This document shows, piece by piece, positions 13,200-24,595 of a stretch of DNA of 64,000 nucleotides. Source of the DNA: Durusdinium trenchii (taxonomy: Eukaryota > Sar > Dinophyceae > Suessiales > Symbiodiniaceae); contig CAXAMN010008446.1 of assembly GCA_963970005.1 (NCBI GenBank), positions 920,882 to 984,881 on the forward strand, read 5' to 3'. Below the pieces are notes generated by a model, which saw only the letters and a list, made by a program, of their open reading frames with translations, ran no database searches and was not told the origin of the DNA. Position 1 is the stretch's first letter. Each line of letters opens with the position of its first letter. Both the position numbers and the translations under genes were made by a program.

Positions 13200-14030
13200 G
13201 AAGGGGTGCCGTGAAAAGAAAAGAAACAAAACCTAAAAATTAGGCAAAACAAATAGTGGGGCCAAGCATGCGGGGACTGTGTGCTGAGATGGCCGAGGCT
13301 TTGAAGGGACTGGGGGCTTCCAGCTCATGTCTGAAGCGATTGTCTGCCCGCATGTCTAAGCAAACTGGAGCCCTGCCGAACACAGCGAAGATAGTCAGCT
13401 GCCTGAAACAGGCATCAATGTCAAAGCTCCATGCTGGCTCTACACTTAGGTGGTGTTGGTGAATCGATAGTCATGTAAGTCATATTTACCCAGATTGAAA
13501 AAAAATGTTGGTAATGCTTCTCGAATGGCGTGCTGGGCCCAATAGTAGTTCTTCAATCATGAGCACCCCTTTGAGCCTCCCAGCAACCACACTCACTGTT
13601 TCGGGGACCATATTGCAGTTCCACAAGCCATTCTCGGCCATGGTTTGGGGGTTTGGGGGTTTGGGAAGCCCAAAGCATCAAAAAGGATCCTACAAAAATG
13701 CCCCGCTGCTCATGTTCCAAATTGAGGATGATTCAGGAGATCCAGTTCACCCCCTCATCATCCAGACCTGCTGTGAGGGCATCCATAAGATCGAATCAAC
13801 ACCCCCAGCTTGTGTCTTTGAATGAACACGACTCACCCACCCAAGAAGCCAGTCCCAATGCAAGTCTCAACGCCAACGAAAGCTTCTCGTTTCTTCTCAC
13901 TTGGCCCACCTGATACATTTTTGGACCCACCGCCCCATGCCCCCTGTGCCCATCCCCCAAAGCCCATCGCCTTTGCCCCCTCCAATACCACTCCACCCGC
14001 CCGTTCATGCAGCGAAGGTTCCACTTCTGA
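13200..14030 (-). other. Gap between isocitrate lyase copy 2 and the SUMO protease start
   Basis: The last 40-60 residues of isocitrate lyase should be encoded here or just upstream, but no exon with the expected SGA, STAAMG or TEEQF-type motifs was found. Two open minus-strand pieces stand out. One is at about 13655-13500 (reading MAENGLW onward, ending in a stop). The other is at about 13460-13240 (with FRQLTIFAVFGRAP). Neither matches a family I know, so they are left unassigned. Confidence 0.5.
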
Positions 14031-16352
14031 TGGGTCAAGGTCTCCACCTGAGACCGTCTGAGGCTGAACCCGGTGGGTTTGGGCGATTTCGTGCGCCATG
14101 ATGGAGGGGAAGAAAGTGGGAGAAAAAGCCCAGGCTCTTCCCAAGCTCGGGAAGATGACCACTTCTGCTAGGGGTTGAAGAAGGTTTCTGACGAACTGCG
14201 ACCCACCGCAAACTGACCGTTCACTGCTGGAAGCCTTGCGGGGGGGGGACCCTTTAGAAGCCTCTCTTTCTCTTCCACACCGGCGGGTGTCGCGTCCGCC
14301 TTGTTCTTGCGCTCCTCCCGCTGAATCATCGACACATAGGCGTAGGCGCCGCGTGTGGCATACTCCTCGCGCGTCGAGGAGTAGACTCCGGCCATCGACT
14401 GGAGGTCATATGGCGGACCAAACCTCCAGGTTTTGGACCCATCCACGTTGGATGCCATATGACTTTGGATGCCTGACCCCCTACAAGCCCACTATAACGT
14501 CACGTTTTGCCGTGTCCTTGGCGAAGAGGTCGATGCTGAGGGCATCACAGTGGAAACCTGCCAAGGTGATGAACTGCCAGCAGAAGCCCAGCTTCGCCAA
14601 GTCCCAAATGAAGGATTCCATCTGGGCGTCGGTCATGCCAGCACCTCAGGATGGTGGTGGATCCAAATGGGTAGCGTGTACATTGAATGTATCAATGGCC
14701 ACACCAGCACTAGAAAGCCATACCAGGACCCACCAAGGGGTCTCTATTGAGAGCTCCTTCGATTAGAGGTTAAGGCTCCATCCCCCCCCCCCCGTTGTGG
14801 GTCCTGGGTGTGCTGCAAATCCCTTCGTCTTGAGAGTCGGTTCTATCATGTTCTGTCCAGGGACCTCCCTTCGCACCATGTGTTCACAATGATTTGTCGC
14901 TATACACCGAGGGCATAGTAGCTCGACACCCGGCCGATCTCACTCCAAGCTGATCCAAGCACATGCCGCTAGGGCGGATCGTGGCATCCACAGAGACAAA
15001 GGGAAAAAAAGTTACGGCCACAATTCACCTAGCTATTAGCTATTCACTAATCTAGAATAGCTAGCTAGTCACCTGGCTAGTCAACAGCTTTGTCTTGACT
15101 TGTGTCATCGGTCTCCAGCACCCTCTCACCCGGTCTCCATCGACGGGATTGCTGGGAGCCCCCAGCTGTCCCAGTTGAAGGACGGGCTCAGGTTGTAGGC
15201 CAGCATCTGATGAGGCACCGCCGCGCGCACTTCCTGCCCACCGCGTTCGCGCGCTCGCCGCACCTTTCGAAACGACGGCCGGCACGGGCCGAGGGCGAGG
15301 AACGCGTTCCTCTTGGACTCGCCCCGCGCGACTCGCTCGGGCGAGTCTGTCGGCTCGAGTCCGGTCGGCCGTCTCCTGGGCGAACTGCGTGGCTTGCGCC
15401 AGAATGGGCTTCCCGGTCTCCATCCAGATGCAATCCTCAGTCTCGGGCCACGGAACCCCACGGTGACCCCTCTTGACATCTGGTGGTGGGACGATGGCCT
15501 TTGAAAAACCTATATACTCCATTGACCCCTTTGAAAGCGAAGCGAGGCATGTGAGACATGGTGAGACCACCCAAAACGTGCCGTCTGCGTGGAGGGCTGC
15601 TGATTTCTTCGAGTTCCCTGCTTCAAACCGATAAGTCATCATCAAGTAGATAGAAGATGCTGGAGCATGCCGAAGGAGAATAACAGTTAACAGGCAGGCC
15701 CAAACAAAACGTTGACATGTTCTATATGTATTTCATATTTATATACCTCTATAATGAAACCGTCCCATCCTCCAACCCCCCACCAACCGCCCCAGGTTGG
15801 GCGTGAAAACCAACGGCTTTCGACCAGCATCCGCATAGGGTGCAAAAGCGATCGCTCGCTCGATGCAGAACTCGGTGGAGCCCTTGATGCGGTAGTAGCC
15901 CTCGACCTCTGTCAGACAGCGTTCGAGGGTAACCAGCTGAAAGAACATCATCCGGTCACTAGGCCCTGATGAAGAACATGTGCCCTCACAACTTCCAGCC
16001 CTTCGAGTTTGACCCCAGTTCTTTGGGGTCTGATTGGGGCACACGGGTTTTACCACCTCAGAGGAGCCGTACCCCGAGGCACCCCAAACCCAAGCACCAC
16101 GTTTCCCGCCCGTCGAGTGGGGGGCGGTCCACTCCACGTGCGTAACGACTCCCAAGAGCCAAGGGAAGCTGCCAAAACACACCCGTGATATACCATCTAC
16201 CAGGACACCCGGGCCAGGGGTGTCGAACTTGATAGCCCCTGAAAAGAGGTGATTTGGGGTGTCCATCAACCACCCCTTGTGGGTCCTAGTATGGGAGGAT
16301 CACTCTACTCTACTATATATTGGGTCTATCCGATCTATCTATCCTGTAACAG

Positions 16353-16400
<48 letters not shown>

Positions 16401-19400
16401 GTTAGGTTGTAGGCCTAAAAAAATAGTGATAATTGTTTGCTGATTGTTACAGGTAATAGGACAGGCCCAACTCTACTATATATACCAGGAGTCACATGGA
16501 GTTGGGTGGCTTTTAGATGTTTTTTCCCCATCCAGTGAGTGGATGTGACAGGGGCAGCCATATCCTCGAACAGGCACCGCTTCAGAACTGCTGGAGCTGA
16601 AACATTCGGGCTTCATGCGGGTGAAGAAATCTAGCAGCTAAAGCAGCTTAATTACCCGTTTATATACCCCCACGAGGGTGTGCATGCATGCAGTCACAAG
16701 GAAGTGTTCATGGACATCAGTCATCCCTCCTTCAAACAGACCAAAGTAACGAACCCTGCTTCCTCAAAACCTCAACAACCATGCTTTTTAAGACGCATCG
16801 TCATCGTGTCTGCAAGCAACCACTTGTGATAGAACACCGAACCCGACAAGTCCCCCATTTCTGCAGTAAAACCAAACGACCAACACCCCTTGGATGGTAC
16901 CCTTCCCCGGTGCCCTTTCTCGGCCCCAGCAGCCGAACGGGCAGAGTCCCAGTCGAAGAAGACCTCGCAACCCATGTCGGCTGCCGCTTTCCTCGCTCGC
17001 GTCCGACGCGATCCGCGCTTTCGGCGGCTTTCTGTGGATGACCTGCAAGGAAAGAACTCGCGGTGCATCCTGACCAACTGCACCTGTCTCAGTCCACAGC
17101 ACTGTCGGTAGCAGATTCCTTCCCGGGCACGAATGTAGAATGAAGAAAATGGGAGCAGGGCGAGTCCTGTACAGTAACCGCAGAAGTTCAGTGGCAGGCT
17201 GCCCACACCAAAACAAGGAGAGAGCCAAAAGTTGTATCAAATCGCGGCCTGCCACTGCTAATATCTGAAAACTAATACGTCCGCCTCCTGACATACGTTC
17301 GCACAAAACTCATACCAAGCTTCAGGGACCCTGTGGGCTGTAAGTCTCAGGGGCAGAAAGCAAGCTCCGCAACTTCCATGACCCACCGATGAACAGTTCC
17401 TCCAATCAAAAAAGGCCAAAAAGCAACAAACACGGCTCCCAACGGCCTGTGGCCGTGCACCGTCCGCCCCCCAACCCGCTGCGGTGCAAGGGACCTCATC
17501 TGGTCGATGGACATCTTCCTGGCATCCTAGCAGCTAGGCGGATCCATGAACGAGGAAGTGTAGACCCCAGAGGAGGTGCTTTTGAAGGAAGAAGGTGGCT
17601 CAAGGCTCACACCATGTGGGTACCAGAGAGACCACCCGGCCTTCTCCCACTGCTTGCTGTCCTTTCCTTTCGCCTTGAGTGCCTGGCACCATCCGCTCGG
17701 CCGAATCTTGCGCACGAAGCTCCGAAAGAGAAACGAAAGAAACTTTGAAAGAAACGATGCTGACAGGTTGGTGCCTTCATTGAAGGCCTCCAGCCCAACC
17801 CACAAAAATGCCCGTACCTGCCTTGGAGACGGCCTCAGGGAAGGTCATGCATCCAGCCCGTTGCTCCCAATCCTTGTCGGTGCCCTTGCGCATGGCCTCC
17901 CCACACGGCGGGACAGGGGCTTCGAGAGCCCGATAAAATATACATGTAATTAGTATAGAAATCTCTCGATCCGCAAAATAAATTCTTCATCACAACGACA
18001 CGTCACGCGGCCCCATATGCCGCTTGTTCCAGGCCTCAAAGAGAGGCTCCACTCCCTTCACCTGGGTGGAAATCGGGAGGTTTTGGGGTGGGTTCCTCTT
18101 CACCGTTTTCACGCAGAGCCCTCAAGAAGTGGTAGAAACTAAGAAGAGGACCCTACACTCGTGCACAAATCCTGCTCCCACAAAAAAGAAGTGGATGCAG
18201 TTTTTAAGCCGGGCTGCCTCTGGATGGCGGCTTTGGGTGCCAAAAGCCATCCAACTCAACAGCGTGGTGAAAATCTATTCGGAACTCATCTGGGTGGATG
18301 TCTCCTCGGCCTCCCGTTTTTCCACGATCCTGCTGACGATAGATTCATGAGATTGAACAAGAAAGAGTTCTCAAATCAACCGTCAACCAGCTCATAAAAC
18401 ACCATAAAACCGCAAAAACTATACATGGAAACCCTCACCCATAGCCAATGCAACTCCATCCTGCAACAGAATTATACTTGCTGCACTCGCCAGATCTAAC
18501 CAGTATTTCAGCAACGGGTCTGCGACAAACGTCGCCTTTTTGAAGACATTGCTTTCCCAAATCCTTCGCTACATGGCGGCCTTGGGTCAAGACCTGGAGC
18601 TCCAAACCCTGGTGGGTTGTCCCTTCTATTCTGTTCTTCCTCTCGGTGGTCAACCGGTCGGTCTCCCGGTTTTGACCCATAGCCGGGTCAGGGATGCCGT
18701 ATCAGTGACAAGGGTCAGGGATCCAAGTTGATATACAGTAGGGGATGCGTCCGTGGATTACTTTCTTTCGGAGCAAAGTGGTGAAGAGTTGGGCCAAAAC
18801 GGGGGCCCAAGCTGTAAAGCGACTGCTGCCACTAGTTCATTGGGATAGGCACAAGACGCCCCCTGCTTCATGGAATCTTGAATCTAGTGATGAAAAAAAG
18901 GGAAGACTTGCAAGAAACGGCCACACACAACAGCCCCATCGATCTCCAACCCACACCCTTGGGCCCTTGAGCACCCTTGAGCACCCGAAAAAAAAACAAG
19001 CCTCCTTTCGCCCAGTGACAGTGACACCCTTGATGTGAGGATGGTCAATGGGGTCGATGTTGGAGTCGATCATCGTGGCAGCCTCCCCGTCTGTGCGCGC
19101 CACCAGCACCAGCGGGCTGTTCAGCACGTCTGCCTGGGGGATGGTTTCTAGGGTCTGGCATATGAGCGCGGCTGCTGGCACCCAAGAAATACTGGGAAAA
19201 CTAGGAAGCTTCAAAACAGGCCAACCTCAGGGCGGGAGAAACCAAAAGAACCATTCAACCCCACATTCCCGAAATTGATCACTGCTTGGAAGACCGTTCT
19301 GCAAATATGCACAATGCGCCACACCCAAACCAAAAGAATCAAGCAAGGACCCTCTACGAGACAGACCAGTCTCCGGAAAACCGCGCCTGCAGGCGGATTG

Positions 19401-22400
19401 CGATCAGTCGCTGGATGTGCTCCTGAAACCAAGTCGCGGTCACGCGTTCTCTCTGCCAGGGAGGGTTCACCAGTTGCTCGAAAAGCCGCCTTATGATTGA
19501 ATGATTCCTGTATCAGAGAAACCTCTAAGCTTCAATCTTCCAGGTCTATGTTACTGTTTGTTGGTGTACTTGTTTCGTATTCTCTTGCCTGTGTGGGCCA
19601 CAGCAAGAAAAAGGGCCACGAACAGCAATGTGCAGACCTTCCTGTGAACCAACGGCCCCCAATCTCTGAATACAACCTTTCAAGAAACCTTCAAAGGCTC
19701 ACAACAGCCGCGAAGGACACCTTGCAAGAGCAAAAAGGTCAATGAAAGCAATATGACAATACATATATGTGTGTTTATTTATTTGTATGCGGCTCTTTTA
19801 TATATACCTCGAAACTGCGGTGTGAAAGCAACAAGTTGAACTCCAAGACTGCACTCCAAAAGGCCAACTCTGCATCATGGTACCTTCTGAATCACCTTGC
19901 ACTGCACATTCCACCATTTCCAATGCCACTCACCCAAACCCCCACCAGCTGTCCGCCCACCGGAGAGGGAACAAAAAAGACATTCCGCCGCCCCAAAACT
20001 CGGGCATCGCAGCTCCTGGGTGGAGACCAAGACCTTGCCACCCATGTGCCCGCACTTCTTGGTGCCTGGCTTCTGGTCCTGGCACGAGATTTGTCGTGAG
20101 GAAGGAAAGGAGGAAAGGTGACATGGAAGGCCTACTGGGCCTACTGGAACTGCTGAACCAAAACGTTGCAGGGAAACTCCTGCACCGACCGGTGGGACCA
20201 GTGAGCATGCGTTTCGTTGTCACTGTAGCCCTGCTTTCGGCCACAGGAATCCAAAGCACCCAAGGATCACCATGCCTCCGATCGGATCTGATCCATCGAG
20301 GGTAGGAGTTCACCCTCAGGTCATCTAATCAACCTAACTTGCCAATGTGAGATCCTGGTGCCAGAGTCGTCTCACTCAACCCCACGGCGCAGAGCTCTTC
20401 GCGCATCCGTCCTCGATGTGGATGCCTGCTGCACCATTCTCGATGAACATCTTGGCCAACCTGGCAATGCCGGTCCGAAGCCCCAAAAACAGCCTGGAGA
20501 GATGAGTTGTGAGGGGGGGCGCCCAGACCTTGAACCCGGAAGCAGAAATCAGCAAAGTGCTCTGATCCGGCTTTTGACATGGCTCTGGGATGCTTCTTAG
20601 CTTACATCCGAGAATCTTCAACCCGAATTCAATCCTTCCGCCGGCTGCGACCGCGGCCCCTGGGTCATCCTGGCTTCATGGTAGCAGTGATGCCGCCATG
20701 GCCGGTGTCAGCATCGGCGATGATGGGGTTCCTCAGAAGCATGGCGTGTGAAAACCCTGGGAACAAGGTGACGAGGCTGCACTTTCGTGGAAGAAATCGG
20801 AAGAGATGCAAGACCATATTAGAAGTTAGAAGTTTGGTCATGACTCTGAGTGATCCTTACTATATAATATATAGGCCCAGCTTCAACCCTCCAGTTTCCC
20901 AAAACCAAAACCCAAAACCCCCTCAAACAGCAGCCCAACTCAAGCACCCTATACCTCCTCATGAAGGCGGACCCGTCGCGGTGTTTCCCTTCCTTCCGGC
21001 CAAGGGTCAAGTAATCCACCGCCGGCGCCGCCGCGCGGTCGGCAGGGCTCATGCGGCGGCGCTCCTCGTACTGCTTGCGATCGTGGAAGAGCTGAGCACG
21101 GAAGAGCTGGTCCACCTGGCGTAGGACGCGGGGTTCCAGGCAGATCTGGCTGGGAATTCTTGAAACTGAAATCCGTTGAGTTGCGCCAGAGGGTTGAAGA
21201 GATGTTTTTAGCTTGTTTCGACACACTAAGCCTTTCAGAAACTACAAGTTCGGCCTTCTCTGCCTCCCCGCAAGTCCTATGCGTGGGGTTCCTTGCTTCT
21301 GATGATCTACCAGTAGGGAAGGGGGACAAGGTGCTCTGGCATATACCTTCTACGATGCCGCCCTTCACCCTGGACAAAAAGAACTAGCATGCTGCGTGGC
21401 CCCCAGAACACACGGAACGCACCTTGTTGGGCACGGTGTCATAGGGGTAGTCAGCCACGTCAGGGCCAGGCTCGTTGGAGGTGGAAGCGGTGGAGGAGCA
21501 CTGCCAGCCGCTCACGTACACGGAGGTCAAGTACTTGGCCATCTGAGTGACCTGAGAGGACTGATCCATGGATCATCACCCAGGCCCTCAGGCACTCCAT
21601 GTATGGAATAATGTGGAATAGTTACCTACATTGACCCCTGAAGCCACCCCAATGTAAACCAAATATACCACACACAGTGCGACCCGACAGAGTCCTTGGG
21701 GCGAATCCTGGAGCCTCAGCTGCCTCTGCCAGACCAAGCCCCCCCATCCCTGGCCGGGGCACTTGCACCGTGTCCAACGCGCCAAAGGTGTGAGAACAGG
21801 TGCCCTTGGCCTGGTGTTCCCTCAGCATCTTGTAGAGCTTCTCCTTAGCAACACCGACCGGGCCCCATCCGCCCAGCCGCCGCGGATTCGCCCCGGTGAT
21901 GTCGCAAGCTGCCAAGGCACGGACACCTTGGCGCCGGCGAATTGCAGGGGGAAGGTGCCTGGCGTGCCGAGTGGCAGAGGGAGACCGAACCCACAGAGGA
22001 GTGGATTCCATCCACCAAGACCACCCAGACTTGGATTTGCAAACACAAATGACAAAATACATGGGACAGCTTGATTTTATTCAGTGAGTGTTCAGTTCCG
22101 CAGCCATCCCCTTCCTCCTTCCTTCTCAAAGGGGAGGCTTTTTGCAGCCCCTCGCGCGGCCCTGGTGGCACCTTGCAGTTTCACCACGTCCTCCACCTTG
22201 TAAGGCCGGGTGGTGTGCTTGAAACGCTCAGAGCCTCGGCCAGTCTGAGGCTGCGAGCGGGGGCAGAGGACACTGGACACTGGAGCAACCTCCTCATGTT
22301 CCAAGAGAAGGCCCGGCCTGACAGAAAGACTGGGGGGCGGTTGGATTTGGAAACATCTATAGCATGATCACGCTCAAACAGTAGGCAAGCCAGAAAGCCC

Positions 22401-22765
22401 GGTGCTGGACCTACGAAAGCATCCGAAATTCTGAGCAAATCCTCGCCACTAGTAGCTTCTTGTTACTAGTAGCAGGGCCGGGAGCTATTAGTAGCGTCCT
22501 TGCTCCTAGTAGTAATGACCTCCACCCTAATAGCGATGGCCTCCGCGGCCTCCACCCCATGGCCTCCACCTAGTAGCTAGCTACGTGCGTAGCTTCTCGT
22601 GACTAGTAGCCGCCGCCTTTGAGCCGCCTTTGAGCCCCGTCATCCAGCCAGGCGGCTCATCCAGCTCTTCATCTCCTGCACACGACGCTCGAAGTCGGCA
22701 TCCTCGCTGGACGCCACCACCTGTGGCTCCACACCGCCACTCACGGCGCAGTCGCCAGCCAGGAT
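14021..22765 (-). CDS. ICL: Isocitrate lyase, copy 2 (21 recognised exons)
   Basis: Glyoxylate-cycle enzyme converting isocitrate to glyoxylate and succinate. Exons: 22765-22645, 22234-22172, 21958-21927, 21843-21763, 21551-21423, 21115-21009, 20731-20675, 20460-20412, 20078-20016, 19422-19387, 19133-19020, 18061-18035, 17896-17822, 17526-17495, 16991-16931, 15906-15832, 15435-15376, 15233-15167, 14644-14517, 14365-14300 and 14047-~14021. Phases agree at every join I could test. Motifs in order: [19 protein letters not shown] (metal site), GAAGIHIE then [15 protein letters not shown] (catalytic Cys loop), [64 protein letters not shown] and ETLTHQKW. About 490 residues are accounted for, against roughly 525-575 in eukaryotic relatives. 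The initiation exon and the C-terminal exon were not found. Donors are GT, GC or GA. Confidence 0.95.
16226..16280. repeat. Dispersed repeat, family with core ggtgattcggggtgtcc
   Basis: The stretch reads ttgatagcccctgaaaagag followed by gtgatttggggtgtcc. The same unit recurs near 43728-43790 (same strand) and 38627-38690 (opposite strand). It lies in an intron of isocitrate lyase copy 2. Confidence 0.7.
16354..16400. repeat. (gat)n microsatellite
   Basis: About fifteen consecutive gat triplets in an intron of isocitrate lyase copy 2. Confidence 0.95.
22440..22612. repeat. Interspersed actagtagc-type repeat cluster
   Basis: Many copies of tagtagc or its complement gctacta alternate with words such as gcgtccttg and gcctccacc. 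A related cluster in opposite orientation lies at about 47440-47530 in a P450 intron. It sits between exons 1 and 2 of isocitrate lyase copy 2. Confidence 0.75.
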
Positions 22766-22939
22766 CTGGGCGGAACAAGGTCGGTGGAGAGGGGTTGGAG
22801 CTCTCCTTGTGTCCAACGTCCTTACCAGGTGGAGATGGGACAAACCAGGGAACTCTCAAAACAGGTGGGGGAAAAACATGAACACCCGGTGATCCAAGCC
22901 GTCACTTCTGAGCACCAGCTGGTTATGTATGTTGGTATT

Positions 22940-23047
22940 CCTATGGGATCCAAGTACCTTGTCAAAAGGTGATTGGAGACACTGTTCTGCAGGTGCCAGG
23001 AGGGTCCAGTCGAACCGAACCTGAGAAGGTACTTGGATCCCTAGGGT
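22940..23047. repeat. MITE-like element, 21-base terminal inverted repeats (copy A)
   Basis: Left end cctatgggatccaagtacct and right end aggtacttggatccctaggg are reverse complements apart from one or two bases. The inner sequence aaggtgattggagacact is shared with the copy at 53137-53239. It lies just upstream of the first recognised exon of isocitrate lyase copy 2. Confidence 0.82.
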
Positions 23048-23049
23048 AT

Positions 23050-24590
23050 GTTGCTCAGTTTGGGTCATGGTCTATCCATGTCTCTCTGCCTTCGGAGCGT
23101 GACCATCCTGAACCTCGGGGTCATCGCCGGAAAAAAGGAACTCAGTTACTCCTAGCAAAACCAAGCCTGGAAACTCAAGGAACGAAGTGAAGTAGCCAAG
23201 GATATAGTAGATACATATATACATATATTATATATACCACTTATAATCATATTATGGTCTGTTGGGTTGGCCCTAGCTTCGTCATCTGGGTCCTCACGGG
23301 CGGCTTCGCTGCCATCTCCCCGGACCGATGGCGGCCTGTCGCTGAATGGTTGCCAGACGATGAGCCATGGCGATCCAGGTTCAGAATGAACAGCGGGCGA
23401 CGAAGAAGCTACGAAAGCAATCAAGAGCTCAGCTGCGGTGTCGGGGAAGGTGCGGCCAGTGGTTTTGGGCCATCCCCTGACCAGAAGGGAAAGGCAACCA
23501 ATGGGGGGAGCACCTCCAAAGTGTACTCTTCCCACAGTGGAAGGCGTCCTTCATCTTTCTTCCTTCGCATCCGATCGATGCGTCCTTCACTCGGTCCTTC
23601 ACTCGCTCCGTCTCGGTACGTCTCGTTGGTTCGACGGTCTCGAGCTCGGAGCTCGGTCGGAGCTCGGAGCCTTCCGTTTGGAGCCTTCCCGTTTGGGACC
23701 AAAACAGAGTCCGAAAGGGGTTGGACCGTCCGTCTTGAGACGTTAGTGTCAAACAGCTGGTGGTTTGGGTCCCATCTGCCCTCCCGACGGACCGAGATCA
23801 AGGAGCTGAAGGGAGATGGTGCCGTATACGACACGATACGGATAAAGAAAATTGAAGGGGGGAATGTGGTGCATTCACTGGATTCACATGGAACATCATG
23901 GAACATACAGGAAAACACCTCACCAAAGCACTCCAGACCCCTTCAGCGACTCCACAAGAGCTCCTCACTTCGGGGGGTGCCTGGGTCCATAGCGGCCTGG
24001 CTCAGATGCTGCGCCAGCCCGGGGTAGGAGGCCTTGGAGGAGCTGACGAAGCAGGCGGAAGCACACCCAGCCGTGGGGGGCAGCTTTCTTGGGGCCTACC
24101 TTGGGCGTCCAAGGACGCCACAAAGCGCCAGGAACCCCTGGCGCCAGTGACGAAGAACCCAGAAATCCCCCCCCAAAAAAAAAACAGGAAGCGATGAGCT
24201 AGGTCCATGAGTGCGTCAAAGCCTTAGAAGGACCGGTCTTCTCGAGCCTGTAGAGTTTCCAAGAATTGGTTGAATAGAAAGTCTACAGGAAACCCATGGT
24301 GTTCACCCCAAAAACTATGTTTCCTGCAAATGTTCCCTTGAACCATTGAGAGTTGATTCTCTCCGTGAGCCGAGCCGCTTTGCCAAATGTCCCGAAACCA
24401 CTGACAGCCACTGGCTCACCGGGTGGAACTGAAAAACACAGCCCACACCCCTCCCAAATCACACTGAAGACTTGAAGAAACATCTCCACATACAACATGC
24501 ACTCGAGCATCCTCTCCACTCTCCACGCATAATCTCCACCCCAATTCGCCACATCTGCGCGGATCCTGCCTTTCCCGAACATCTCGCGAG
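23050..24590. other. Spacer between isocitrate lyase copy 2 and the RP2-like gene
   Basis: No recognisable gene. A 257-codon plus-strand frame (23254-24027) runs through direct-repeat DNA (cgtccttcactcggtc and ggagctcgga units at about 23578-23680) and looks spurious. The missing 5' exon of isocitrate lyase copy 2 and the missing 3' exons of the RP2-like gene may lie here. Confidence 0.55.
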
Positions 24591-24595
24591 CATAT

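Noticed and set aside
17994-18035. Extension of the isocitrate lyase exon 18061-18035 to read [14 protein letters not shown]
   Set aside because: Ending the exon at GAG/GC (18035) joins in phase to 17896 and gives the family sequence [14 protein letters not shown]; the extension ends in a stop.
23254-24027. A 257-codon plus-strand open frame
   Set aside because: It crosses direct-repeat DNA, has no domain or biased residue pattern, and is opposite in strand to every supported gene.
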